Shown here: positions 24,181 through 34,171 of the stretch, piece by piece
How positions within the stretch are numbered: the first letter of the stretch is position 1
How the letters are laid out: the number at the start of each line of letters is the position of its first letter
Assembly: GCF_039522605.1 (NCBI RefSeq)
Contig: NZ_BAAADS010000001.1
Span: 62,001 to 126,000, forward strand
Direction: 5' to 3'
From: Lentibacillus siamensis
GTDB lineage: Bacteria > Bacillota > Bacilli > Bacillales > Amphibacillaceae
DNA length: 64,000 nucleotides
Program-made: the position numbers and the translations under genes
Notes under the pieces: generated by a model
Seen by the model: the letters and a program-made list of their open reading frames with translations, nothing else
Database searches by the model: none
What the model was told of the DNA's origin: nothing

Positions 24181-25575
24181 TCAACTGAAATGGGTACGTA
24201 ACGTGTCCGCAAGCAAATCACGCAGGAATTCCGGTAAATAGAACTGCTTCGATTCCGATTTGGCTATTTCCGGCAACAACCGCCCAAATGTAAACGTATC
24301 GGCAGTTGCTACCTTATATGTCTTGTCAGGGTCAAGCGGACGGCCATTGAAAGAGACCCATTCCACATATTCATGACCGTCTTCACGAATAACAGTATCC
24401 ACTTCCACCCCGGAAAATATCATCTTCCCAATCACTTCACCGCGAAAGCCGAACCCTTTCAGCTTCAGTTCAGTCAATTCTTTCGTGTAGGACGCGCGGA
24501 TTACTTCAACCAGTTCATCACCATCCAGTTCCACTGTACATGGATTGATCGGATGCGGACAAATGTGGTGAATATCTTTATATGTCACATCCCCCGCCGG
24601 AAACTGATCCAGCAGCAGCCCTGCATTCAGCATCGCAACATCCGCCTCGGTCCATGCTTTCAGTGTATCAGTCAATTTCTGCATCATCTCCGTTTGCTGA
24701 AACCATTTAACCTCGATAGGTTGTTCCAAATGAGTGACAGGGTGTCCGAGCATATCATCGGCACGGATACTAAGATCATAAAGTGTTTGCTCAGTCCGAA
24801 GATCTTTGGCCATATGTGTGATGTCAGTCGTATGCGCTTCTTTTTTAACAATGGATTCAGCTGTATGATCCCACGTTAACGTCACTTCACCGACAAAAGC
24901 ACAATGCTTCCCGGCAGCAGTGATCAGAGTGTTGTTAATCGTTTCTCCTGTACGGAGCAGGTGATGTGTATGACCTCCGATGATTAAGTCAATATCGTCA
25001 AAACGACGGGCAATTTCCTGGTCTTCCGTGATGCCGAGATGGGACAGCAACACGATTACATCCGTTTCTTTTTTCAACGCTGAAATGTATGCTTCCAACG
25101 TCTGGTACGGTGGTGACATATGCCAGTCCAGCAGTTCATAAAATGCGTTAAACGGTGCTGTCAAGCCGATCATACCAATTTTTACCCCGCCTGCCGACTG
25201 AATGTTAATCGTCGGTTCTTGCCACTCAGGTTCATGGTCAGTCATACTGTGCAGATTGGCGCACGTTATCCGAAATTCCGCATCATCATATAAATGGTGC
25301 AAATCATCATGAGCCATGGTAATTCCTTCATTATTTCCAATCGTCGCGAAGTCATATCCAGCATCGTTCAGAAGCTGTACATTGGCTTTTCCCATAAATG
25401 CCTCTGCAATCGGATGAACGCGGTCCACATGATCTCCAATATCAATCATCCAGCACGAACTACCTTCAGATATGCGGCGTTCTTTCTCCGCCTTGAAATA
25501 GCCGACCACACGCGACCAGTTTTCAAAGTTGCTATGTAAATCGTTTGTATAATAAAAATGTATTTGTTCCTGCAT
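24181..25575 (-). CDS. yunD: 5'-nucleotidase-family metallophosphoesterase YunD
   Basis: A 464-residue protein without signal peptide, so cytosolic. The calcineurin-like domain shows YTNDLHSNF (metal-binding DLH), MIDIGDHVDR (GD-H), TIGNNEG (GN-E), LSHLG and the GGHTHH motif. A C-terminal 5'-nucleotidase domain with DTFTFGRLLPE follows. Family members split phosphate from nucleotides or UDP-sugars. The B. subtilis counterpart YunD lies in the same gene order; its natural substrate is not settled. Confidence 0.88.
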   Translation of the reverse strand: MQEQIHFYYTNDLHSNFENWSRVVGYFKAEKERRISEGSSCWMIDIGDHVDRVHPIAEAFMGKANVQLLNDAGYDFATIGNNEGITMAHDDLHHLYDDAEFRITCANLHSMTDHEPEWQEPTINIQSAGGVKIGMIGLTAPFNAFYELLDWHMSPPYQTLEAYISALKKETDVIVLLSHLGITEDQEIARRFDDIDLIIGGHTHHLLRTGETINNTLITAAGKHCAFVGEVTLTWDHTAESIVKKEAHTTDITHMAKDLRTEQTLYDLSIRADDMLGHPVTHLEQPIEVKWFQQTEMMQKLTDTLKAWTEADVAMLNAGLLLDQFPAGDVTYKDIHHICPHPINPCTVELDGDELVEVIRASYTKELTELKLKGFGFRGEVIGKMIFSGVEVDTVIREDGHEYVEWVSFNGRPLDPDKTYKVATADTFTFGRLLPEIAKSESKQFYLPEFLRDLLADTLRTHFS

Positions 25576-25586
25576 GTAAATACTCC

Positions 25587-26402
25587 TTACATAATTCCTT
25601 CAATAATTAATCGTATTCCAATGATAACCAGTATGATCCTTAGTGCCCATTCCAATATATTGCCTTTAATCAGCTGATTAACCTTTGCACCGACAACCCC
25701 GCCAATTAATGCCCCCAGAATAAACGGAATTGCATATTCCCAAATGACATGCCCAAGGAAAATATGGGTTCCGGCGCTGATCATACTGACAAAGAAGATC
25801 ATAAACATCGATGTTGCAGCTGCGATATGAACCGGTATACCGAAAAGCAGGATTAAAGCCGGAACCATAATGGATCCGCCGCCGATTCCGAATAATCCCG
25901 ATAGAATTCCAACAACAACTGAAAGGAATACAGCCTGCCAGATGGAGACTTTATAATGATATGTCTCCTGATTGACTGTAAAGGTACGGACATTAGGTGC
26001 ATTGGACAAATCCTTGTCCGGCCGCTTTCGTTTGATTAAAAAAAGCATGGATAAACCAATCATCAGGATACCAAAGTACAGTGTAAATTGCTCCGTATCC
26101 ACGAATTGATTCAGCCACGATCCAAAAATACCAGCTGGAACGCATCCGATCAGAAACAGTAGACCTGTTTTGTAATCCACTCTCCCCTCCCGCATATAGG
26201 AAAACGTTGAAGCTAAAGCGGTAAACACCATTGTAACCAGGGAAATTCCAACAATCATCTGCGGTTCAGCCCACCCGAACGCTGCGGAATAGTTATATAA
26301 AAATAACAGGCTTGGAATAAGAACGATCCCGCCGCCAAGCCCAATCAGACTGCCGACAAACGCTGCTGTGACAGCTATCATAAAACATAAAATATAAACC
26401 AA
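25587..26402 (-). CDS. yunE: TauE/SafE-family membrane transporter YunE
   Basis: A 271-residue protein with eight or so membrane helices and duplicated glycine-rich motifs, GSLIGLGGGIVLIPSLLFL in the first half and LSGLFGIGGGSIMVPALILL in the second, the signature of the TauE/SafE (sulphite exporter/anion permease) family. It ends 11 bases before yunD. The start is either the TTG at 26402 or the ATG at 26381. The substrate is unknown; sulphur-containing organic anions are usual for the family. Confidence 0.88.
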   Translation of the reverse strand: MVYILCFMIAVTAAFVGSLIGLGGGIVLIPSLLFLYNYSAAFGWAEPQMIVGISLVTMVFTALASTFSYMREGRVDYKTGLLFLIGCVPAGIFGSWLNQFVDTEQFTLYFGILMIGLSMLFLIKRKRPDKDLSNAPNVRTFTVNQETYHYKVSIWQAVFLSVVVGILSGLFGIGGGSIMVPALILLFGIPVHIAAATSMFMIFFVSMISAGTHIFLGHVIWEYAIPFILGALIGGVVGAKVNQLIKGNILEWALRIILVIIGIRLIIEGIM

Positions 26403-26629
26403 AACAATCCCTGCCTATCCAATTCTCTGTAACCATGGTAGCATTAATGAAAGGGAATGACACGAATTTAAACTATAGCACCGTTTAACCTAAAATCGAA
26501 ACCAATGCCGATTTTGTGGCACGATTTATATATTTTTTTAAATATATCACTTTTTAATGTCTGATTACGATTTATATTATGGGAATATACAATTCGAAAG
26601 TAGATGTAGCCGTCAGCCCCAGATAAGTG

Positions 26630-26664
26630 CAGTGCCGCATAAATCCATCATCTATGCGGCACTG
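26630..26664. terminator. Strong hairpin downstream of the ProP-like gene
   Basis: CAGTGCCGCATA pairs perfectly with TATGCGGCACTG around an 11-base loop, 19 bases past the stop codon of the transporter. No T run follows on the minus strand, so it may stabilise or end the transcript inefficiently. The rest of 26403-26682 shows nothing recognisable. Confidence 0.55.
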
Positions 26665-26682
26665 TGTAAAGGAAATATTTAC

Positions 26683-28170
26683 TTAATTTTCATGGTCATC
26701 ATCTTGACTATCATCTTCTTTTCTTTCGGCTATTTCACTTTTTTCTTCTTTCCACCACAATGCTTCTTCAGGGTCCTCCAAGACATCATTTATTTCATGC
26801 TTTTCCTCCACAGCAGGCGGCTGTCCCCTGAGTGACTTTCCTGATGTCTCGACAACGAAAAATGCAACAATAAGGATGCCAATAATAGAAGCAAACATAA
26901 TGTAATATGCCGGAACCAGCCTGCTCGCCGTTGCACTGATCAGCCATGAAACAACGAGTGGAGCGGTACCACCAAATACCGATGTGGCGACATTATACGT
27001 AATCGCCAGTGACCCATACCGAACTTCCGTAAAAAAGAGTGATGGTAATAATGACGGCATGACACCTTGAAAGGATGCAAGTAGCGCACCCAATATCATT
27101 AATCCTAAGAAAACCAGCAAGCTATTACCGCTTCCGATTAATAGGAAAGAAGGGATTGATAAGACAATCATTCCGGATATGCCAAACAAAATTATCCGTT
27201 TGTTTCCAATACGGTCACTAAAATATCCTGCCGTTAAGACAAATGGAATCATAATGACCATCACAACCAGTATCAATAACAGTCCTTTTGTATCCCCATA
27301 GCCAAGCACAGCATTCAGATGGGAAGGCATATAAGTCAAAATAACGTAGTAAACCGTATTATAAAACGAAACCAGTCCTAAACCAATCAGTAATGATTTG
27401 CGATGATATACGAAAATATTTTTAAGGGATGCTTTTTGTTTTTTATCTTCCTCTTCTTCCGCATTTCTGGTTTCAAAAGCTGGTGTTTCTTCCAAATTAC
27501 TACGCAGGTAAAAACCGATGATGCCAATCGGTGCAGCAATAAAGAACGGGATTCTCCATCCCCAGTCATGCATGGTTTCTGAGCCTAATACAAATGTGAG
27601 CAGTGTTACAATTCCCGCACCGGTGATATACCCAACTAACGTGCCAACTTCAAGGCCACTAGATAAAAATCCCCGCTTTTTGTCCGCGGTTGATTCTGCA
27701 ATGAACGTCATAGCACCTGAATATTCCCCACCTGCAGAAAACCCTTGAATAAGCCTTGCAACAAGCAATAATATCGGAGCGGTGATACCGATGGAAGAAT
27801 ATGTTGGAATCAGTCCAATACTTAATGTAGCAAACGCCATGATGATCAGTGTGATCGCCAGTATCTTCTTGCGTCCAATCCTGTCACCAAGCATTCCAAA
27901 AAACAAACCGCCAAATGGACGAACTAAAAATGCGACAGCAAATGTAGCAAAACTGAACACTAATTGTAATGGACCACTGAATTCAGGAAAAAATAATGCA
28001 CCAAGAATAACAGCTAGATAGGAATAAATACCGAAATCAAACCATTCCATTGCGTTACCAATCGCCGTTGCAATAACCGATTTTTTCGCTAGTTTTGTAT
28101 CAACGACCGTAACATCATCCTTATGTAAGTCCTGCGTATTTTTCTTACGATTTTTTTTCTTTTTGTCCAC
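26683..28170 (-). CDS. ProP-like MFS symporter (proline/betaine type)
   Basis: A 495-residue metabolite:proton symporter of the major facilitator superfamily with 12 membrane helices. Visible motifs are AMEWFDFGIYSYLAVILG in helix 1, VRPFGGLFFGMLGDRIGRKK in loop 2-3 and ARLIQGFSAGGEYSGAMTFI in helix 4, all typical of the ProP/ShiA/KgtP group. Charged N- and C-terminal extensions are present. Uptake of proline or glycine betaine for osmoprotection fits a halotolerant host, but other organic acids are possible. GTG start with AGGAGGAG upstream. Confidence 0.85.
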   Translation of the reverse strand: MDKKKKNRKKNTQDLHKDDVTVVDTKLAKKSVIATAIGNAMEWFDFGIYSYLAVILGALFFPEFSGPLQLVFSFATFAVAFLVRPFGGLFFGMLGDRIGRKKILAITLIIMAFATLSIGLIPTYSSIGITAPILLLVARLIQGFSAGGEYSGAMTFIAESTADKKRGFLSSGLEVGTLVGYITGAGIVTLLTFVLGSETMHDWGWRIPFFIAAPIGIIGFYLRSNLEETPAFETRNAEEEEDKKQKASLKNIFVYHRKSLLIGLGLVSFYNTVYYVILTYMPSHLNAVLGYGDTKGLLLILVVMVIMIPFVLTAGYFSDRIGNKRIILFGISGMIVLSIPSFLLIGSGNSLLVFLGLMILGALLASFQGVMPSLLPSLFFTEVRYGSLAITYNVATSVFGGTAPLVVSWLISATASRLVPAYYIMFASIIGILIVAFFVVETSGKSLRGQPPAVEEKHEINDVLEDPEEALWWKEEKSEIAERKEDDSQDDDHEN

Positions 28171-28435
28171 TTATTTGCTCCTCCTCGTTTTCGTCTCTTT
28201 CTCATTTTAACCTGAAACGTGAATTAATATTTTATATCCACAGAATTTTATTTCCTTCTAAAAGTTAAATTTAAACATATTTCACATAATGGATAGAAGG
28301 AAAATTCACCAGCTGATTAAAAATGTGGTGCCCGAATAAATATGTACCGTGTTATTATAACAATGATGCTATTGTGCCGAAACCGTCCAAATATCTTATT
28401 TTTCATTCGGATCAAAACCTTCGTGTATTAGCCAT

Positions 28436-28477
28436 AAAAAAAACCTTGCCACAATCATTCATGTGGCAAGGGTTTTG
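28436..28477 (-). terminator. Terminator of the suf operon
   Basis: On the minus strand CCTTGCCACA...TGTGGCAAGG forms a 10-bp stem followed by TTTTTTTT, directly after the sufB stop. The remaining gap to the ProP-like gene is AT-rich and shows no other element. Confidence 0.88.
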
Positions 28478-28483
28478 CTTTGA

Positions 28484-29881
28484 TTAGCCAACAGAACCTT
28501 CCATTTCCATCTTGATCAGCCGGTTCATTTCGACTGCGTATTCCATTGGAAGTTCTTTTGTAAATGGCTCGATAAAGCCCATGACAATCATTTCAGTTGC
28601 TTCTTCTTCACCAAGTCCGCGGCTCATCAGATAGAAAAGCTGTTCTTCTGATACTTTGGATACTTTGGCTTCATGCTCCAGTGAAATGTTATCGTTATTG
28701 ATTTCATTGTATGGAATCGTATCAGATGTTGATTCGTTATCCATAATCAATGTATCACATTCGATGTTGGAGCGGGCATTGTCTGCTTTACGTCCAAAAT
28801 GAACAAGTCCGCGGTAGTTAACTTTACCACCTTGCTTGGAAATGGACTTGGAAACAATCGATGAGGATGTGTTAGGTGCCAAATGATACATTTTTGCACC
28901 AGCATCCTGAACTTGCCCTTTTCCAGCTATTGCAATCGACAGTGTATTACCGCGTGCTCCTTCACCTTTCAGGAGACATGAAGGATATTTCATCGTCAAT
29001 TTCGAACCAAGATTTCCGTCAATCCATTCCATTGTTCCGTTTGCATCAACGGATGTACGCTTCGTAACCAGGTTATACACATTATTTGCCCAGTTTTGAA
29101 TTGTTGTGTAACGGCAGTATGCATCTTTATGAACAAAGATTTCAACAACCGCACTGTGCAATGAATTTGTTGTGTAAACCGGTGCTGTACAGCCTTCCAC
29201 ATATTGTACGGATGAGCCTTCGTCAGCGATAATCAACGTCCGTTCAAACTGTCCCATGTTTTCCGAGTTAATACGGAAATATGCTTGCAATGGTGTATTT
29301 GTTTGAACACCTTTTGGAACGTAGATGAATGATCCGCCAGACCATACTGCTGAGTTCAATGCAGCAAATTTATTGTCCGATGCAGGGATAACCTTCCCGA
29401 AATATTCTTTGAAAAGGTCTTCGTTTTCTTTAAGTGCTGTATCTGTATCCTTAAACACGATACCAAGTTCTTCCAAATCTTCTTTCAAGTTGTGATAAAC
29501 AACTTCCGATTCATACTGTGCAGATACACCAGCCAAATATTTTTGTTCCGCTTCTGGGATACCCAGTTTATCAAAGGTCTGCTTGATTTCATCTGGTACC
29601 TCATCCCATGTTTTACCCTGTCTTTCAGATGGTTTCACATAGTACACGATCTCATCAAAATCCAATTCAGAAAGATCGCCGCCCCATTGTGGCATTGGCA
29701 TTTTATAAAACTGTTCCAATGCTTTTAAACGATAATCCAGCATCCATTGCGGTTCTTCCTTCATTCTGGAAATTTCTTCAACCACTTCACGTGTCAGACC
29801 TTTTCCAGAGCGAAAAACTGATACATCTTTGTCATGGAAGCCATATTTATACTCTTCCAATTCTGGCATGTTTTTAGCCAT
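28484..29881 (-). CDS. sufB: Fe-S cluster assembly scaffold protein SufB
   Basis: A 465-residue SufB. Blocks visible include SAVWSGGSFIYVPKGV, VQYVEGCTAPVYTTNSLHSAVVE, TIQNWANNVYNLVTKR and SRGLGEEEATEMIV near the C-terminus. SufB forms the SufBC2D complex that builds Fe-S clusters, receiving persulphide sulphur and using SufC for ATP hydrolysis. It is the last gene of sufC-sufD-sufS-sufU-sufB, the order known in B. subtilis, with a good AAGGAGG site and a terminator after it. Confidence 0.97.
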   Translation of the reverse strand: MAKNMPELEEYKYGFHDKDVSVFRSGKGLTREVVEEISRMKEEPQWMLDYRLKALEQFYKMPMPQWGGDLSELDFDEIVYYVKPSERQGKTWDEVPDEIKQTFDKLGIPEAEQKYLAGVSAQYESEVVYHNLKEDLEELGIVFKDTDTALKENEDLFKEYFGKVIPASDNKFAALNSAVWSGGSFIYVPKGVQTNTPLQAYFRINSENMGQFERTLIIADEGSSVQYVEGCTAPVYTTNSLHSAVVEIFVHKDAYCRYTTIQNWANNVYNLVTKRTSVDANGTMEWIDGNLGSKLTMKYPSCLLKGEGARGNTLSIAIAGKGQVQDAGAKMYHLAPNTSSSIVSKSISKQGGKVNYRGLVHFGRKADNARSNIECDTLIMDNESTSDTIPYNEINNDNISLEHEAKVSKVSEEQLFYLMSRGLGEEEATEMIVMGFIEPFTKELPMEYAVEMNRLIKMEMEGSVG

Positions 29882-29932
29882 GCTGAATACCTCCTTATAG
29901 TGTTCGTGCCTATATTTCTAAAACTGTTCTTT

Positions 29933-30370
29933 TCAGTTATCCTCTTGAACACCTTTTTCCATTGCTTTCCATGCAAGGGTAGCACATTTTATACGTGCAG
30001 GAAACTTTGAAACCCCCTGCAATGCTTCAACATCCCCAAAGTCAAGATCATCGGTATCCATTTCTTCCCCAAGCATCATGTTTGAAAAAGCTTTTGACAT
30101 GTTCAATGCATCGTCCAGCTTTTTCCCTTTAATTGCCTGTGTCATCATGGATGCGGATGACATGCTGATGGAACAGCCTTCACCGGTAAATTTGGCATCT
30201 TTGACAATTCCATCTTCCACCTGCAGCTGCAGCTGAATCCGGTCCCCGCAAGTCGGGTTGTTCATGTCAACGGTTAGCGCATCACCTTCAACAGTCCCAC
30301 GGTTTCTCGGGTTTTTATAGTGATCCATGATTACCTGTCTGTATAGTGTATCAAGGTTGTTAAAAGACAT
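29933..30370 (-). CDS. sufU: Zinc-dependent sulphurtransferase SufU
   Basis: A 145-residue protein of the SufU/IscU fold with the zinc ligands C41, D43, C66 and C129 in the contexts NPTCGD, GEGCSIS and IKCATL. SufU accepts persulphide from SufS and passes sulphur to SufB. The longer region between the first and second cysteine, compared with IscU, is typical of SufU. The ATG at 30370 overlaps the end of sufS, with GGAG nine bases upstream. Confidence 0.95.
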   Translation of the reverse strand: MSFNNLDTLYRQVIMDHYKNPRNRGTVEGDALTVDMNNPTCGDRIQLQLQVEDGIVKDAKFTGEGCSISMSSASMMTQAIKGKKLDDALNMSKAFSNMMLGEEMDTDDLDFGDVEALQGVSKFPARIKCATLAWKAMEKGVQEDN

Positions 30371-31580
30371 CACCAAAATACTCCTTCGTTTTCAAAAGTC
30401 CATCGACTAAACGATCAATATCTTCCTCTGTATTATACAGATAAAAGCTTGCACGTGCAGTTGCTGTTACATCAAGCCATTTCATAAGCGGCTGTGCACA
30501 ATGATGTCCTGCCCTGACCGCAATTCCTTCCGCATCAAGAACTGTAGCGGTATCGTGCGGATGAACATCATCCAGGTTAAAGGTTACAAGTGCTGCCCGT
30601 TCTTCCGGACCAAAGACAGAGACACCATCTATTGAGCGGATTTTCTTGAGTGCATATGCCGCGAGTTTATGCTCGTGTGCTGCAATGTTATCCATCCCGA
30701 CTTCATTTAGGAAATCAATTGCTGCACCCAATCCAACTGCTCCGGCAATAATCGGGGTTCCACCTTCGAATTTCCACGGAAGCTCTTTCCAGGTTGAGTC
30801 ATACAGGTTCACAAAATCAATCATTTCCCCGCCGAATTCAACTGGTTCCATGTTCTCGAGAAGGTCCCGCTTGCCGTATAAAACACCAATCCCGGTCGGA
30901 CCACACATTTTGTGACCGGAAAACGCATAAAAATCACAGTCAATAGCTTTAACATCAACCTTCATATGTGGTGCACCCTGTGCTCCGTCAACCAGAATCA
31001 CAGCACCATTGTCATGAGCGATTTGAGCGATTTCCTTAACCGGGTTAATGGTTCCAAGCACATTGGAGACGTGTGTTACTGCAACTATTTTAGTGTTAGC
31101 TGTAACAGTTTCCTGAACATCTTTGATTGCTATCGTTCCATCATCCTGCAATGGGATGTATTTCAATGTTGCACCTGTTGCCTTTGCTGCCTGCTGCCAT
31201 GGGATGATATTGCTGTGATGTTCCATCGGATTAATCACAATTTCGTCCCCGGTTGTCAGATTTGCTCTGGCATAACTGTATGCTACCGTGTTGATCGATG
31301 TTGTTGTACCGCGTGTGAATATAATTTCCGCGGTACTGTCAGCATTAATGAAGCGCCGAACTTTTTCACGGGAGCCTTCATATTTCTCCGTAGCTCTGGT
31401 ACCCAGCGTGTGAACCCCGCGGTGTACGTTTGAATTATCCTGCCGATAATACGTATCTACAGCATCGATGACCGATTGCGGCTTTTGTGATGTTGCAGAC
31501 GAATCCAGATATACTAAGGGATGTCCATTAACTTCCTGGTTTAATGCAGGAAATTGCTGCCGTATGGCTTTTACATCCAT
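30360..31580 (-). CDS. sufS: Cysteine desulphurase SufS
   Basis: A 406-residue PLP enzyme of the group II desulphurases. It has TRGTTTSIN and THVSNVLGTINP, the PLP lysine K224 in AFSGHK, and the active-site cysteine in RAGHHCAQP near residue 361. It removes sulphur from cysteine as persulphide for the SUF complex. It overlaps sufD by one base and sufU by 11 bases, giving tight coupling. Confidence 0.97.
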   Translation of the reverse strand: MDVKAIRQQFPALNQEVNGHPLVYLDSSATSQKPQSVIDAVDTYYRQDNSNVHRGVHTLGTRATEKYEGSREKVRRFINADSTAEIIFTRGTTTSINTVAYSYARANLTTGDEIVINPMEHHSNIIPWQQAAKATGATLKYIPLQDDGTIAIKDVQETVTANTKIVAVTHVSNVLGTINPVKEIAQIAHDNGAVILVDGAQGAPHMKVDVKAIDCDFYAFSGHKMCGPTGIGVLYGKRDLLENMEPVEFGGEMIDFVNLYDSTWKELPWKFEGGTPIIAGAVGLGAAIDFLNEVGMDNIAAHEHKLAAYALKKIRSIDGVSVFGPEERAALVTFNLDDVHPHDTATVLDAEGIAVRAGHHCAQPLMKWLDVTATARASFYLYNTEEDIDRLVDGLLKTKEYFGDVF

Positions 31581-32890
31581 TAGTAAACCTTCCTTTCAAT
31601 TACTTGTGTCAGTTGTTCTTTAACGGACGCGATTGGCAATTCATTAACAACCGGTGCAAGGAACCCGTGAATAATCAGACGCTCTGCTTCATGCTGGGTT
31701 ATTCCACGGCTCATCAGATAATACAATTGAAGCGGGTCAACACGTCCGACAGATGCAGCATGCCCTGCTGTAACGTCATCTTCGTCAATTAACAGAATCG
31801 GGTTTGCGTCGCCGCGTGCTTTTTCACTAAGCATCAGTACACGTGACTCCTGTTCAGCATTGGACCGCGTTGCGCCATGTTCAATTTTTCCAATACCATT
31901 AAAGATTGCTGTTGATTGCTCCTTCATAACACCATGCTGCAAAATATGACCTTCCGTATCTGTACCAAAGTGAACAATTTGGGCAGTGAAATTCTGTGTT
32001 TGTTTTCCACGGCCAACTGAAACGGCTCTTGCATTTGATTCGGAGTTATTTCCAACAAGATGTGTGATGTTTTCAGAAATGGTATTCCCATCATTCATCT
32101 GACCTAATGCCCAATCAAGCTTGGCATCACGGTATGCGACACCACGGCGGTTGATATAGGTTGTTGTCCCTGCCGCCAGGTTGTCAACAGCACCGAATGA
32201 AACTTGTGCATTATTATTTGCAATGACTTCCGTTACGATATTCGCAGCGGTTTCCTGTTCAGTGTTTTGTGATACATAGTTTTCCACATATGTGAGGGAA
32301 CTATTATCATCCGCTACAACCAATACATGATTGAACAACGCTGTTTCCGGATCTTCCTGCCAGAAAACAACGTGAAGCGGTTCTTCCAGTTGTACATTTT
32401 TGGGAACATAAACGAATGCTCCACCGTTCATTAATGCAGTATGAAGTGCAGTCATACGATGTTCATCAACTGAAACTGCATCTTTCATGTAATAACGCTG
32501 TACCAATTCTGGATGTTCTTTCAGCGCTGTGAAAATGTCGGTAAAGATAACACCTTTTTCTTTCAGTTCGTCACTTACCGATGCATATGCCAGTGTATGG
32601 TTGCGCTGAATTAAAAGATTACCTGATTCTTTTTCCATGTCCAGAAATTCCTGAATGTTTTCCGGTAAATCATTGAGTGATGAAATTTCCTCGGTTTGAA
32701 CAGCTTCATGCTTGAACCTGCTGAAATTCCATCTGTTGATTTTCGTTTTATCAGGTTGTGGCATTTCCAACGAATCAGCTTGCTCCAAAGCTTGAAGGCG
32801 TAAATCCCGCATCCATTCCGGTTCATTTTTATTTTGTGAAAACTGGCTGATATAGTCTTTGTCGTATGGCAGCTTTGTTTCTACAGTCAT
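31580..32890 (-). CDS. sufD: Fe-S cluster assembly protein SufD
   Basis: A 436-residue SufB/SufD-family protein with the beta-helix core (TALMNGGAFVYVPKNVQLEEPL, VADDNSSLTYVENYVS) and the closing GHAASVGRVDPLQLYYLMSR-type block (here AGHAASVGRVDPLQLYYLMS) containing the conserved His. SufD completes the SufBC2D scaffold and is linked to iron entry. It ends at the sufS start (TAATG) and follows sufC by 18 bases. Confidence 0.96.
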   Translation of the reverse strand: MTVETKLPYDKDYISQFSQNKNEPEWMRDLRLQALEQADSLEMPQPDKTKINRWNFSRFKHEAVQTEEISSLNDLPENIQEFLDMEKESGNLLIQRNHTLAYASVSDELKEKGVIFTDIFTALKEHPELVQRYYMKDAVSVDEHRMTALHTALMNGGAFVYVPKNVQLEEPLHVVFWQEDPETALFNHVLVVADDNSSLTYVENYVSQNTEQETAANIVTEVIANNNAQVSFGAVDNLAAGTTTYINRRGVAYRDAKLDWALGQMNDGNTISENITHLVGNNSESNARAVSVGRGKQTQNFTAQIVHFGTDTEGHILQHGVMKEQSTAIFNGIGKIEHGATRSNAEQESRVLMLSEKARGDANPILLIDEDDVTAGHAASVGRVDPLQLYYLMSRGITQHEAERLIIHGFLAPVVNELPIASVKEQLTQVIERKVY

Positions 32891-32908
32891 ATTACCCCTC
32901 CTAACTTT

Positions 32909-33694
32909 TTACGCTTGTTGTTCAACTGTTTCGTCTTCAATGCCAAGTTCTTCTTTAATCCAGTCATAACCTTCTGATTCAAGGCGTTGGGCCAGTTCAG
33001 GTCCGCCGGATTTCACTACACGTCCCTGCATCATAACATGGACTTTATCCGGAGTAATGTAGTTCAACAGACGCTGATAGTGCGTGATAATCAGGCAGCC
33101 GAAGTTGTCATCACGCATTTTATTAATCCCTTTCGATACGACTTTCAATGCATCGATATCCAATCCGGAGTCAATTTCATCCAGGATGGCAATTTCCGGT
33201 TTAATAAGCATTAATTGAAGAATCTCATTACGCTTTTTCTCACCGCCGGAGAATCCTTCATTCAAATAGCGCTGTGCCATGTTTTTATCAATTTCCAGAA
33301 AATCAAGTACGTTATCCATTTCTTTAATGAATTTCATCAACGAAATTTCATCGCCTTCTTCACGGCGTGCATTAATGGATGAACGCAGAAAATCAGATGT
33401 TGTTACACCACTGATTTCACTTGGATACTGCATGCCCAGGAACATCCCTGCACGTGCACGCTCATCAACTTCCATTTCCAAAACGTTTTTACCGTCAAGG
33501 AATACTTCGCCCTCTGTGATTTCAAATTTCGGATGACCCATGATGGCTGAAGCCAATGTTGACTTACCAGTACCATTTGGTCCCATTATTGCATGGAACT
33601 CGCCACCCTTTATCGTAAGGTTTACACCTTTTAATATTTGATTACCTTCAATGGTTACATGAAGATTCTTGATTTCTAACGTTGATCCTGCCAT
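32909..33694 (-). CDS. sufC: Fe-S cluster assembly ATPase SufC
   Basis: A 261-residue ABC-type ATPase: Walker A GPNGTGKST near 38-46, Q-loop GMFLGMQYPSEI, signature FSGGEKKR, Walker B IAILDEIDSGLD and the switch His in CLIITHYQR. It energises the SufBC2D scaffold. It is the first gene of the operon; the 306 bases upstream are AT-rich with a TATAAT hexamer about 75 bases before the ATG but no certain operator. Confidence 0.97.
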   Translation of the reverse strand: MAGSTLEIKNLHVTIEGNQILKGVNLTIKGGEFHAIMGPNGTGKSTLASAIMGHPKFEITEGEVFLDGKNVLEMEVDERARAGMFLGMQYPSEISGVTTSDFLRSSINARREEGDEISLMKFIKEMDNVLDFLEIDKNMAQRYLNEGFSGGEKKRNEILQLMLIKPEIAILDEIDSGLDIDALKVVSKGINKMRDDNFGCLIITHYQRLLNYITPDKVHVMMQGRVVKSGGPELAQRLESEGYDWIKEELGIEDETVEQQA

Positions 33695-33966
33695 ATCAAT
33701 ACCTCCAGATACTATTTATGTTCATTATCTCAAATGGACTTTTTATATCCATTCTCAATCTATTCTCATTATAATCTTAAATCATTTCGAATCTATAATC
33801 AACTCTTTAATACGTATGAAATAAGATATTTGAATTTAAAAAAACTTCAGGATTAAAGCCAAGTTTCTTCATTATTATATAATATTTTTTATAAAAAATT
33901 AACTGTAACGGGTTATCAAGGATTGATACTTTTCATCCAGATTCTCTTAGACAGCGGAAAAAATAA

Positions 33967-33995
33967 ATCGCTGGCACCTATGAAGTACCAGCGAT
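33967..33995. terminator. Hairpin after the 56-residue protein gene
   Basis: ATCGCTGG and CCAGCGAT (extended by pairs around the GGTAC/GTGCC centre) form a stem next to the stop codon of the small gene, followed on the minus strand by TTTATTT. Confidence 0.7.
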
Positions 33996-34000
33996 TGTCT

Positions 34001-34171
34001 CTATTTATGGAGTTGATTGTCAATTTCAGCTACAATTTTCTTACATTTATCATATTCATGGTGTCGTCTCTTTTCAACGGAAATGCGTTTTTCAAGCTTT
34101 CTTTCATACTCGGCAAATCCAATTTTGTGCGACTGTTGCATCGCTTTCTCCATCTCTGGAGTGTAATTCAT
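34001..34171 (-). CDS. 56-residue basic helical protein, unknown
   Basis: An open frame of 57 codons starting MNYTPEMEKAMQQSHKIGF, continuing with a Lys/Arg/His-rich helical stretch (YERKLEKR, EKRRHHEYDKCKK) and ending DNQLHK. GGA lies six bases before the ATG, and a terminator hairpin follows directly, which supports a real gene. No family is recognised. It stands alone between sufC and yusE. The 360 bases upstream, 34172-34533, hold only the yusE terminator. Confidence 0.6.
   Translation of the reverse strand: MNYTPEMEKAMQQSHKIGFAEYERKLEKRISVEKRRHHEYDKCKKIVAEIDNQLHK

Noticed and set aside
33720..33800. Fur or PerR box in front of sufC
   Set aside because: TTATAATGAGAATAGATTGA only loosely resembles either consensus and shows no proper dyad.
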